Source of the DNA: Cyclina sinensis
Lineage: Eukaryota; Mollusca; Bivalvia; Venerida; Veneridae
Assembly (NCBI GenBank): GCA_012932295.1
Contig: JAAONU010000002.1
Span: 15,971,388-16,035,387, forward strand
Length of the DNA: 64,000 bases
Direction of reading: 5' to 3'
The position numbers were made by a program, and so were the translations under genes. The notes beneath the pieces were generated by a model. That model saw nothing but the letters and a program-made list of their open reading frames with translations. It was not told the DNA's origin and made no database searches. Positions 1-11,800 of the stretch are shown here, one piece after another; the first letter of the stretch is position 1; each line of letters opens with the position of its first letter.

Positions 1-451
1 TTTACCTTGTTAAATCCATTATAATATTGACTTCCTGAGCCTAACTAGTTGTGAACAATGATGAAATTCGCCATAAATTATTTAAAATGTCTGATTTGTT
101 TACATAACTCACATGGACAATATCCAATATGGCCGACTTTCAGTTCAATTGATTGAATATTACTCGGTATTAATCCGCTTTTATAATTAAAGTATGTATG
201 GCTAAAATTCAATAAATATTGATAAACTGTGTAGAGAAAAATAAATGTTATTTGATGAAAGTGTATTCAGTTTATTTCAGCAGAAGTAAAGTTATCATAT
301 GTATTGGAGATTGTCTGCACTTTTTTTGTGCGGAGTAACCAAAGTACGCATTAACTGATTTGGGGCTCATTATGGGGAATTTATTGAAGGCCCTGATTAA
401 AAATGTCATAAAATACCCATTTTTGACGTGTTGGCATAAAATAAAAAGAAA

Positions 452-606
452 ATTTGTTTGTTTTTTAGTGGAAGATGGGAATTTATTTCATCTCGTGAAC
501 ACCATATGTTGATATTTTCACTCGTGGCTGCGCCACTCGTGAAAATATCACATATGGTGTTCACTCGATGAAATAAATTCTCATCTTCTACAAAAACAAA
601 CAAATA
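452..606. repeat. 155-bp near-perfect palindrome (hairpin MITE-like)
   Basis: The two halves are reverse complements around a centre at about 528. The core is TTTTCACTCGTGG-CTGCG-CCACTCGTGAAAA. Outer arms run from ATTTGTTTGTTTTT on the left to AAAAACAAACAAAT on the right, with a few mismatches. It has no coding content. A non-autonomous hairpin element is the simplest reading. Confidence 0.75.
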
Positions 607-887
607 TCATCTATGTCTTCAACTTTAAAAATAAATGATCACCCATTTTAATTAATACAGTATGATACAGCAACTATTATAAATATTCGTACATCTACCA
701 AGGCAATATACATTGCCTTAATGTGACTCGACTGATGTAATATTTAGGTCTGGCAAGAAAATAGATAAAAAAAATCTTCTTTATATAATTTAGAACGGTA
801 TTTCTGATAAGAACTGAAAATTGCATAAATCTTAAAAGTAAAACATTTCACAAATGGAATTTGAAAGTAAATAAATACGTCAATAAA

Positions 888-1150
888 GTGACTCGCTGGC
901 CGAGTGGTTTGTGCGTTTAGATATGAAGCTAGCGACCCGGGTTCAGATTAGCGACTGGGTCACCACTGATTTCCTAGGACTGGGTGGTTACCTAACTAGG
1001 TACTGTTTTCAGCAGTAACGGCCTAGACTGGGGATTGGGGAGGTAAAATACGTGCACTGTAGGCTCTCCTGGAAATAAGTGGTTCCATCCACACCAGGTG
1101 GGGACTTTCGTTGACTACGCACGGTAAATAAGAAACCTTTACTTTTACTT
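888..1150 (+). mobile_element. tRNA-derived SINE, plus-strand copy
   Basis: A perfect Pol III A box (TGGCCGAGTGG) lies at 897-907. A B-box-like GGGTTCAGATT follows about 40 bp later. A non-tRNA body follows and ends near CCTTTACTTTTACTT. A second copy lies at 2764-2987 in reverse. The head resembles a serine or leucine tRNA. Confidence 0.75.
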
Positions 1151-2763
1151 AACACAAATATCCGCATTTTCTGTGATTAAATCTCCTACGTTTTTGCCTC
1201 TTCTTTTTTTTTGGGAAGAGAAATACTTAATTGAAAAGAAAGTTGACCGACCAGGAAGGGTTTTTATTATCTTTTTAACAAGATTTCAGATTCAAAATCT
1301 AATCATATTGTATATGTTCATCGCCATTAAACATTATGATGTGGTTACAATAACACATATAAATACATGTCCTTTTAAACGATGCAAAGAATAGACACTG
1401 GTGACAAACACTTGGGTTTTAGTTACCAAAAGGAGTTTTGATGACTTGTTTTAAATACTTGTACGTATATGATGTCAATTTACTTCTCTTCGGGTTTGCT
1501 ACGCTGCACAAAATGGATACACCTGATACAGTATTAATATGAATACTTATTTTGAAAATAAAACGATTTTTTTTTCAATTTATTACTAACTGCTATTTTT
1601 TTCTGTAAATTAACCTAAATATCTTCAATATTTCAGCTTGAAAATCTATTTAGTTCTTATAATCAGAACAACTAATCCATACATGTATTTATCTGGTGTC
1701 TGTACCACATTCACAGCACTTGTCGTGGGGTGTATTCTAAAACAATTACTTTTGACTATACATGTATTCAATTGCCAAAAAATTACCAAAATATTTCTTG
1801 TTTGTGGAAGCCTGATACACTGGACTAGTTGATAGTATGTTTTTATTCAGGTCTGGTCATGATTGTATCTTACTAGTGTCAATTTAGATGTTTACGCCTG
1901 TATTGTTACAAATCTACTAAATTCAGACTTACACAATGGTGGCGAGATGAGAGATGAAGAGACATATCTAGTTCAAAATATTTAGACCATATATATATAC
2001 ATATGCACATGTTAATTATATTTTTAAATGGCCATGCTTCCTTTAAGTCATGCTACAAAAACATGCACGGCGTCTTTGATGTTTTTCATCGAAATTAGTC
2101 TTGTCAATTGTTTGGTTAAAATTTTTTGAAAGTATCACGGCTTTGCATTTTTAATGAGTATTCTACGGCGACATCACGGTTAATATATCAGGAAATATTT
2201 TATCACTCAGGTCTCATCAGAGACCCGTACTGTGACCCTTGATTACCCGATATGCAAAGGTCAACCTCATTGGGGATCAGTGCCATTGTGATACCCTTAT
2301 AGTAAATAAGGCGACCTAATTTTATACCCTTGTCACACCTATTCTAATAAGCGACGTAATAATAACTTCTTCACACAGATATACAAAAGGCATTCTATAA
2401 ATCAGCTGGGTTAGAAATTCCCTGCACGATGGGGTCACAGACAAAATCACATAGCACTCATCATAAACCTTCTTGTTACTGTTTGCTTAATACTGTTTGA
2501 CCTGTATAAGATACAAACTTTATTACGCAAGGCATCCGTCGTCTCTTAGAAGTCATAGTTAAGTAGTTCTTGAAAGACTAGATTCACGAAGCTTCATTGC
2601 GTCCGCCATTTTACGTTTTCTGTAGCTCTTATGTAAACTGAATTTATGTTTAAGTATTACCTACATATGAATTTCGTATATATATTTATAATTTGCTTTT
2701 AAAATACAACCGTTTAAAATGCTAGATGCCAGACAGAAATTCGACACTCAAATCGTGTGTTAT
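1151..2763. other. AT-rich intergenic DNA, nothing recognised
   Basis: Only short open frames without homology or codon structure. I see no gene, tandem repeat or inverted repeat. Confidence 0.5.
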
Positions 2764-2987
2764 TAAAAGTAAAGGTATCTTATTTATTGTGAGTAGTAAA
2801 CGAAAGTCCCCACCTGGTGTGGATGAAACAACTTATTTCCAGAAAAGCCCACGGTGCGTGTATTTTACCTCCCCAATCCCCAGTCTAGGCCGATATTGCT
2901 GGAAACAGTAACAGGTTAGGTTACCACCAAGTCCGGGTCGCTAGCTTCATAGCCCAACGCACAAACCACTCGGCCACCGAGCCACCT
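2764..2987 (-). mobile_element. tRNA-derived SINE, minus-strand copy
   Basis: This is the reverse complement of the element at 888-1150. The A box is read as CCACTCGGCCA at 2966-2976, and the body has the same CACACCAGGTGGGGACTTTCG block in reverse. The tail AAAAGTAAAGG lies at its left end. Point differences between the copies suggest independent insertions. Confidence 0.72.
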
Positions 2988-3020
2988 TTATTTTATAAAA
3001 CATTTAGAGATCACACAAAC

Positions 3021-3029
3021 ATACACACG

Positions 3030-3061
<32 letters not shown>
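3021..3061. repeat. (AC)n microsatellite
   Basis: A run of about 20 AC dinucleotides broken by two ACGC variants. Confidence 0.9.
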
Positions 3062-4690
3062 CTATCTCAAACAATCAGATTCAAGATAATAAATTGTTGA
3101 TGATAAAGTGTAATTGTAACTTTAACTCGAAAGGGGAAAAGTAACAAATAGATGAACAAACGGACGGACGAACAGTTCTCTGCCGTTTGAAAAACAACTT
3201 GATGAAAAAAGGACTTGTCTACAAGGTATTTAAACTCTAAAATGACCAGTGTGGTAGTACAAATAGAGTAAATGACCAATCTTTTACTCGTGTAGCACAG
3301 GAGTCGCTGTCCTCAGCGAGCAAAACGGTCGACATTTGCTAGGTCAAACAAGTTTTACAATACATTTTTAACAAACTTCGTTCACGTATTCATCTTTATA
3401 AAATGTCTTAAATTTCACTCGTTTTCGGTCCGGTTTCTCATTCTTGCGGTTCAAGCAACCGTGACAGTTTGAGTAATTTTTGTTAACTCTAAACCTTATA
3501 ATTCTTATTGTAATTCTATACACACCAAATTATGCCGATTGTGTATGTTGAGAAAAAATCTCAAAACTTGGCTGGTAGCAATAATTTAAATTGTTAATGG
3601 TAATTTAACACTCTGAAACATTGACTTTACCTTGTTTATAGAGAATTGTACAAGGGAAATAACTTTAACAGTGTGAGAGGCAGAAAAAATATAAAAGATG
3701 CACAGGTGTTTGAAACATTATGATTTGGAGTTCAAAACAGTATATCAGGTTTAGCTGATTTACCATGAGAACATGCAGGGTTTACATTCAGGCAAGGTTG
3801 AAAGGTCACAGGTTTGAACCAATCTAGATCTCTTTTGATTAGTAATATCAAAACAAACTGTAAAGGGATGACAGTGTTACAAAGAAACTCTTTTTTTCAA
3901 GTTCTATACATACTTTTCTTTCATAAACAGTTCTGATAATTAATGTTCTTTACATTAATTGCAAAACGGCAAGATAGATAGCTGAACAATATACTATACA
4001 TTTAATCAGCTTCCTTTCCTAACCTTAGCCCTAATAAAGCTGAGTGGTTGAAAGCTAAATGATTTATATTCTTCTTTTTCCTATATCAGAATCTTTTCTT
4101 TTTAGTCCCTCAACAGGTTCAGCCATCATAAGATTTAACCACGCCTTAGAAAGATGAATTAATCTTGCAGTCCTTGGAATTTCGTCAGTATGTTCGTTAA
4201 AACAGAGATCGTTTTCCCATATTCACAAGAAATTAGAATCTGCTTGTGTTTGTGTTGGATTACACCTTAAATAAAAAAATACTATATATCTCGATTTATT
4301 TCCGTATATACGGCTTCGTGGTTATAGTTGCCCATATAGTTTCACCGGACGCTCACGATCTTTTAAAAAGCTTATAGGATAACAAACAAAACAGACTCCA
4401 CATGAAAAGATATCGATAAAGTTTGAATAGAGTTTCTGTTAAAAGGTTTAAAATGAAACAATACATGACCCATATATAATATTGCGTGACTACTTGTTTC
4501 ATTTCAGATATAATGGAAAACATTTAAGAGTGTGTAGTTGGCCCTGAGCTAAGCAATTAACATTGAGCTTTTTGTCGTAAAAGTTTGGCAAGCTCAGCAT
4601 GGGCCTTGACATTTAAAGAAATAGAATGTCGAGCTTAATGGCAAACTGAATTTTGAGTTAGCTTGACATTCTGTTTTACACTCGAAATTC
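3062..4690. other. Intergenic DNA, nothing recognised
   Basis: AT-rich sequence with no supported coding region. A short inverted pair around GAGCTT / AAGCTC at 4560-4640 is too weak to name. Confidence 0.45.
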
Positions 4691-4936
4691 AGGCGAAACC
4701 ATGCCAGCCTGGTCATGTTACACAAAATAAAAACCAAACAAGTTAATGTTGATTACAATCAGCTTACAAACACAAGAAACAACAAACTCCTCATTCCGCA
4801 ATCAAAAACACAACACCACATGAACTCATTCTTCCCAAGGACTATACGACTCTGGAACGAATTACCGACTGAGATTAGGGCTACCCCAACTGTGCCAGCT
4901 TTTCTCAGTGAACTGAATAAGTTTTGTAGATTTTAA
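4690..4936 (+). pseudogene. 3' end of a LINE reverse transcriptase ORF
   Basis: The frame encodes a segment ending at TAA (4934-4936), with the C-terminal signature of non-LTR retrotransposon polymerases: A-S-L-V-M-L-H-K-I, then N-S-F-F-P-R-T-I-R-L-W-N-E-L-P and a final F-L-S-E-L-N. The conserved polymerase core and endonuclease are absent, so this is a 5'-truncated copy, as is usual for LINEs. The frame may have no start of its own. Confidence 0.75.
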
Positions 4937-6160
4937 ACATTCAAAATAAATGCCTTAGTAAGATATTTAGTAAAATCTTGATTTCTTTGTTACCATCTTT
5001 TATAATTTTAATATTCCTGACACGCACCTGTAGGGATTATTCTAGAGCTCAAAAGGGGGCAGAGGGGCACAAAAATGGGCAGGGTGCTTTCTGCGCGTCG
5101 GGCATGACAAAAAAGAGACAATTTTACGGTTACGCTGAATCGTTACTGTAGCAGTAATAACTGTATAATAACTGTATATATTATTAGAATATGTTAATAG
5201 ATTATTAGTATAATAACTGTATATATTATTAGAAAGTTATCTACAGCAAAGCAAAGCAATAATTATATGTCTATTGTTATTTTATTGTAAACATTTGAAT
5301 ACTTTCAACTGTTTAAATGATATGATATAGTTAAAACATCAACATTTTCATGAAATTCACTGGAGCCAGACATAGTCACTTATGGTGACGATGTCATATC
5401 AGGGCACTGATATCAACATATTCACTCATGACTGTCAACATCCATACATGCTTTGAAATAGCATCAACTACAACATGTTTTCATGAAACCCTGGTGCTCA
5501 CAGGAGCCAAACATAGTCTTAAATTAAGTTAAATCTTATTACATAATATTAGATCAAAATGTTGTTGAATTCTCAAAAAAACGTATCCGAAATTAGGTTG
5601 TCCGAAATAACATACACTTTTTACGACGCAGATATTCGACTTTGCAAAGGCAAGTTAGTTTGTAAAAACAAAGTCGGCAAAGCTAATATCCGTAATAAGA
5701 ACACATAAATATTTAAAGCAATCTAGGCACATTACCTTTCACGGGCAACCAAAACGAAGCAATATTATGTTTCGTTTTCCTAATTTTTGCACGTTCTTTT
5801 TCTAGATCAGTTAATTTACGTTTCAGGAATGGCATTTTTGCAATGTTACATTAACGTCGACGTGTAAGAGAATGAAACTACTTGGAATTAAGAAAATACG
5901 AAATAAAAAAACTATAATGATACGTGCGAATAACTAAATAGCAATTAACGCTTAATCTAATTGCGTATACTTTTAAGTAAATAACAGTTTGTTGGTGCGG
6001 CTCCTGCCTAGTATACTCAGTATTGACTTTTGGCAGTAATAAGTTAAAGTTGAAATTAAAATCGAGAAAAAAAGTAAAGTCAAGACAAGTCAAGTCATAT
6101 AAAAAGATAAAACAAGGAACATGTCAAATTGAATGTTAAGCCAGTGACAGTTAGCAGCAG
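4937..6160. other. Intergenic DNA, nothing recognised
   Basis: AT-rich. A local imperfect duplication of ATAACTGTATATATTATTAGAA is seen at about 5167 and 5213. No gene is supported. Confidence 0.45.
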
Positions 6161-6166
6161 CAGTTA

Positions 6167-6210
6167 CAACACCACCACCACCACCAACACCACCACCAAC
6201 AACAACAACA
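6167..6210. repeat. (ACC)n/(AAC)n trinucleotide repeat
   Basis: Imperfect ACC units change to AAC units. The poly-Gly/Val reading on the minus strand is an artefact of this repeat. Confidence 0.85.
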
Positions 6211-6324
6211 GTCTCTTTGATAATAACGAATGATTGTATTTTTATTTGACCTTTCAAGTTCTTGACGTCAAACTGTTTATTTTTCAAAAAAGTAGTGTTT
6301 CACCGTTCTCGGGCGGGACACGTT

Positions 6325-7455
6325 GTTTTACTCACAGTCACTTGAAGCTAGGACCTCGCCCCGTCTCCCCAGCCCCCCACCCCCTTGTACAAGAGTTTTG
6401 TAGCATAAAAATCATAAATAACAGCTACATACAACTATTCGTACTGTTATCTGTTACAAATTTGGCCTTTTCAAAAAAAGCCCAAACCCACTCTCCAACA
6501 CTATAATATACACAAGTTATGAAACATTGCGCCTCAAATCACCTCACCGGCCTATGTTTTTCCTTGGTTTTTGCAATAAAAACAAAGGTCTGGAAAATGT
6601 TGATGGTGTCTATCAATTGAACAGTAATTATTCTACACATCAATGTCGGTCTCACCATTCTAGGTGAAAGAATAAGGTTGGAATTCAATGAAAATACTCA
6701 AAATTTACCCGCCGCCACATATTCTTTCGAGAAATTATGACAGCGGCAACACTATCTCCCATCTTCCCGTATCAAAACGGACAATTCTTGAATGTGGAAC
6801 CAGTCGTCCGCGGAACCAGCTGATAAGCACATCGTGTTTTTCATTTTGTATATTCTGTGTGTTTTGGTGAAAACTGGATATTATTGGTAAGTTTATCCTT
6901 CCGTTTATTGCCATTTTAAGTAATAAAAGTTATATGTGAATAAATAAATCAAGAAATATAACGGTTCCAAAATACGACCGCACAATTTTACATTCAGAAG
7001 TTGTCCGTTATGGTACGGGAAAACGGGAGATAGTGTCGCCGCTGTCATTATTTCTCGAAAGAATATGTGGCGGCGAGTAAATTGTGAGTGTTTTTATCAA
7101 ATTTCTACCTTATTCTTTCACTAAGAATGGTGAGACCGATATTGTTGTGTAGAATAATTATTTCTTGATTGATAGGCACTATCAACATATTCCAGACCTT
7201 TGTTTTTATTGAGAAAACGAAGGATAAACATAGGCAGGTGAGGTGATTTGCGGCGCGATGTTTCATAACTTGTGTATATTATAGTGTTGGAGAGTGGGTT
7301 TGGGCTTTTTTGAAAAGGCCAAATTTGTAACAGATAACAGTAGGAATAGTTGTATGTAGCTGTTATTTATGATTTTTTTGCTACAAAACTCTTGTACAAG
7401 GGGTGGGGGTGGGGAGGCGGGGCGAGGTCCCAACTTCAAGTGACTGTGGTTTTAC
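6325..7455. repeat. Large inverted repeat (foldback element), arms about 470 bp
   Basis: The left arm (about 6325-6797) is the reverse complement of the right arm (about 6992-7455), with scattered mismatches. Matching landmarks are CCCCCACCCCCTTGTACAAG with its partner CTTGTACAAGGGGTGGGGG, the block around ACACAAGTTATGAAACAT, and CCGCCACATATTCTTTCGAG near the inner ends. The spacer of about 195 bp is AT-rich and not duplicated. No transposase frame is present. A foldback-type non-autonomous element is the likeliest reading; the alternative is an inverted duplication of local DNA. Confidence 0.8.
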
Positions 7456-7479
7456 TCCTTGTTTTCAAAAGGATGCATT

Positions 7480-7765
7480 AGGAACTGATGTATACACTCT
7501 GAACAGCTAGGTTCAAGCAAGTCTAACTATGTATAACTAATGTTAACACTCTGATATTGGACACGAAAGATCCTCGGGTTCAAACTTATGTATACACTCT
7601 GAAACTGAACATGAAAGAGCCTCAGTTTCAAGTCTAACGCATGTATACACTCTGACATTGGACATGAAAGAGCTAGGTTCAAGCCCAACGTATATATAAA
7701 TATGATAATGGACCCGAAAGAGCCGGGTTCAAACCTAATTTATGCATACGCTCTGACATTGACAG
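7480..7765. repeat. Degenerate tandem repeat, period about 50-65 bp
   Basis: About five units share ATGTATACACTCTGA, then a variable part, then GAAAGAGC and GGGTTCAA. The units differ by indels, so the array is old. Confidence 0.65.
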
Positions 7766-7829
7766 TGACAATAACAACAACACCAACAACACAAATAAAC
7801 AGGAAGAGATGTTTGTTAAACATGGGCTA

Positions 7830-8400
7830 CTGCGACGGTGACTTTTGATCAAATGTGCGCATAATCTTTCTTCCTCTTACCATGCCAAAAGGTCCTGTTT
7901 ATTTTGAAGGTTTTTTTTATTCAGTTGTTTTTTGTTTATTCAAACGTTTTCAAAGTGCAGGCCTCTCTTAGGTCAACTTTTGAATCAGTGGACCTACAAT
8001 CAAAAGCATTCATCTACTCATCATGCAAAATATCTGAGGATATGTGTTCAGTTGTTCGCTGAAACTAATTTAGAAAGGTAGACCCCTATTACATGTTACA
8101 GTGACTTTTGATCCAGTGCTGACAAAATCAGAAGAGTCTTTATCTTATCATGCATTATCATTTAAAGTTGAAGGTCCTGAAATAAGTTTGAGTTAAAAAA
8201 TAGAAACTGTTTTCAAATTGCAGACCCCCGTGACCTTGACTTTTGACCAAGTGGTCCTTAACTTAAACGGAAACATTTATATATCATGTCCAGCCATCCT
8301 GAAAAGTCTGAGTGCGCTGAATTCAGTTGTGCTTGAGAGTAATTGATCACATTGCAGGTTCCTGTGACCTTGACCTTTGACCAAGAAAGCCTAAAATTGA
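7830..8400. repeat. Degenerate tandem units with GTGACCTTGACCTTTGACC motif
   Basis: Four weak units of about 120-150 bp recur around the phrases 'GTGACTTTTGATC' and 'GTGACCTTGACCTTTGACC' (at about 7840, 8100, 8229 and 8363). Similar units are common in mollusc genomes. The last two carry nuclear-receptor-like half-sites and lie within 550 bp of the start codon. Confidence 0.5.
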
Positions 8401-8740
8401 TAGGGATATTACACTTGACTCGCCCGAATTTTTTCCAAATATAAACAAGCCTTCAAGTCTACGAATTCTTACGTTATTGATCGGATGTAATTTGGTATAG
8501 AGCCCGGCCGACTGGCCGGCATGAGCCAAGCTATATTCATGAGAGGGGAATGGCAAAAAAAAATTGAAACAAAAATAAGAAACATATTTATTTCATAAAT
8601 TACAAGGTTTTCTTCGTCTGTAATTGTGAACCTGAATGTATGTTGTGGAGTGCCACGCAAATGAAATGAATCGTAGAAAAATATAAGAAAACGTTACATC
8701 GGTTTGTGCAAATTTAGTATGTACACTTGTTTCTTTTCAG

Positions 8741-8833
8741 TTGCATAACACATTGAAACAAGAATGATGACGAAAGCTCTCCATATTGTACTAACTGTCA
8801 TCATCATCGAGTGCCTCCACACATACGTGACAA
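8741..8833 (+). CDS. Exon 1: end of 5' UTR and signal peptide (CDS from 8764)
   Basis: A pyrimidine-rich tract followed by CAG ends at 8740. This implies a spliced, non-coding exon further upstream that I cannot place. The coding part starts at the first of two adjacent ATG codons (8764 and 8767). It encodes Met-Met-Thr-Lys followed by a hydrophobic run rich in Val, Ile and Leu (residues 5-16), typical of a secretory signal peptide. The donor GTAAGT at 8834 leaves phase 1, which matches the start of the mucin exon. Confidence 0.75.
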
Positions 8834-11800
8834 GTAAGTTATAATATTCTCTGTAATAATTTTTTATTTAAAAGCGCATTAAATGCTCGAATACAGATGC
8901 ACACTTGAAGCTGGAGTAGAACTTATCGTATCTAAAACTCAAAATACGCAATAAATCAAATTTTTCCAAATTTGAGAGGTCTTAGAAACGTATTCATATC
9001 GAATTCTATTTTATTATTCAGTTCGTAGTCGAGTAAAAAAGCACCCAGAATAGAATATTGTGTCAAAAAATGATAATAAATACACTTACTAATTTCATTT
9101 CAATACAAATATCCCTTCACTGCACAGGTTCAACTGCGCCACCAGCAGGCTCAATAGCAAGTACTGACAGTACCGCGAACAGCACAGGTTCAACTGCGCC
9201 GCCAGCAGGCTCAACAGCAGATAGTGGTACTGGCAGTACCGCAAACAGCACAGGTTCAACTGCGCCACCAGCAGGTTCAACAGCAGATAGTGGTACTGGC
9301 AGTAACGCGAACAGCACAGGTTCAACGGCGTCACCAGCAGGCTCAACAGCAGATAGTGGTACTGGCAGTACCGTGAACAGCACAGGTTCAACGGCGTCAC
9401 CAGCAGGCTCAACAGCAGATAGTGGTACTGGCAGTACCGTGAACAGTACAGGTTCAACGGCGCCACCAGCAAGCTCCACAGCAGATAGTGTTACTGGCAG
9501 TACAGTGGCCGGCACAGGTTCAACTGCGACACCAGCAGGCTCCACGGCAGATACTGGTACTGGCAGTACCGCGAACAGCACAGGTCCGACTGCTACACCA
9601 GCAGGCTCAACAGCAGATAGTGGTACTGGCAGTACCGCAAACAGCACAGGTTCAACTGCGACACCAGCAGGCTTAACATCAGATAGTGGTACTGGCAGTA
9701 CTGCGAACAGCACAGGTTCAACTGCCCAACCAGCAGGCTCAACAGCAGATAGTGGTACTGGCAGTAATGCAAACAGCACAGGTTCAACGGCGCCACCAGC
9801 AGTCTCAACAGCAGATAGTGGTACTGGAAGTACCGCGAACAGCACAGGTTCAACTGCGACACCAGCAGGCTCAACAGCAGATAGTGGTACTGGTAGTACT
9901 GCAGCCAACACAGGTTCAACTGTGCCACAAGCAGGCTCAACGTCAGGTAATGCAACTGGCAGTACCGCCAACACCACAGCTTCAACAGGGACACCAGCAG
10001 GCTCAACAGCAGATAGCGGAACTGGAAGTACGGCGACCAGCACAGAATCAACTACGACACCAACAGGCTCAACAGCAGATACTGGTACTGGCATTACAGC
10101 GAACAGCACTGGTTCAACGGCACCACCAGCAGGCTCAACAGCAGATAGTGGTACCGGCAGTACAGCGAACAGCACAGGATCAACTGCGACACCAGCAGTC
10201 TCAACATCAGATAGTGTTACTGGCAGCACAGTGGCAAGCACTATGTCAACTGTGCCACCAACAAGCTCTTCATTAGCTAGTGATACCGGTAGTACAGCGG
10301 CCAGCACAACATCTGGTTCTGGGGGTATGACAAACAATGGAACAGCAAGTATCGGCATAACAACACACACAACCTTTACAACAGAAGGCAGCACAATCAG
10401 TGGAACAGCTAGTTCTCATTCAGTCACAACCTCAACAGGAGTAGGCAGTACAAGCAATACAACAAGTTCTATAACAGTCAGCAGTGCAAGCAATACAATG
10501 TCAAGTGGTACAACGCCAAATGATGGTACCATACCGACGTCAGCAAGTTCTACAACAGAGATCAGTACGACCAATACAACGTCAAGCGGTGGTCCTTCTA
10601 CGACGGCAACAGGTTCTACAACAGAAAGCAGTACAACCAATACAACGTCAAGCGGTGGTCCATCTACGACGTCAACAGGTTTAACAACAGAAAGCAGTAC
10701 GGCAAATACAACATCGAGCGGTGGTCCTTCTACGACGGCGACAGGTTCTACAACAGAAAGCAGTATGATCAATACAACGTCAACAGGTTCTACACCAGAA
10801 AACAGAACGACCAATACAACGTCAAGCGGTGGTCCATCTACGACCGCAACAGGTTCTACAACAGAAAGCAGTACGGCCAATACAACGTCAAGCGGTGGTC
10901 CATCTACGACCGCAACAGATTCTACAACAGAAAGCAGTACGGCCAATACAACGTCAAGCGGTGGTCCATCTACGACCGCAACAGATTCTACAACAGAAAG
11001 CAGTACGGCCAATACAACGTCAAGCGGTAGTCCATCTACGACCGCAACAGATTCTACAACAGAGATCAGTACGACCAATACAACGTCAAGCGGTGGTCCT
11101 TCTACGACGGCAACAGGTTCTACAACAGAAAGCAGTACGACCAATATAACGTCAAGCGGTGGTCCATCTACGACGGCAACAGGGTCTACAACAGAAAGCA
11201 GTACGACCAATACAACGTCAAGCGGTGGTACAACTACGACGGCAACAGATTTTACAACAGAAAGCAGTACGGCCAGTTCCACGTCAAGCGGTAGTCCTTC
11301 TACCACGGCAACAGGTTCTACCACAGAAAGCAGTACGACCAATACCACGTCAAGCGGTAGTCCTTCTACGACCGCAACAGATTCTACAACAGAAAGCAGT
11401 ACGGCCAATACCACGTCAAGCGGTAGTCCTTCTACGACCGCAACAGATTCTACAACAGAAAGCAGTACGGCCAATACAACGTCAAGCGGTGGTCCATCTA
11501 CGACCGAAACAGGTTCTACAACAGAAAGCAGTACGACCAATATAACGTCAAGCGGTGGTCCTTCTACGACGGCAACAGGTTCTACAACAGAAAGCAGTAC
11601 GACCAATATAACGTCAAGCGGTGGTCCATCTACGACGGCAACAGGGTCTACAACAGAAAGCAGTACGACCAATACAACGTCAAGCGGTGGTACAACGACG
11701 ACGGCAACAGATTTTACAACAGAAAGCAGTACGGCCAGTTCCACGTCAAGCGGTAGTCCTTCTACGACAGCAACAGGTTCTACCACAGAAAGCAGTACGA

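Noticed and set aside
888..970. Possible functional tRNA gene
   Set aside because: The A box is perfect, but the B box is degraded, the acceptor stem does not close, and a long non-tRNA body follows. It is a SINE head.
3021..3061. CRISPR-like or other regular array
   Set aside because: Simple (AC)n microsatellite. No direct repeats with unique spacers occur anywhere in the window.
6090..6287. Minus-strand frame with a poly-Gly/Val run
   Set aside because: Produced by the (ACC)n trinucleotide repeat.
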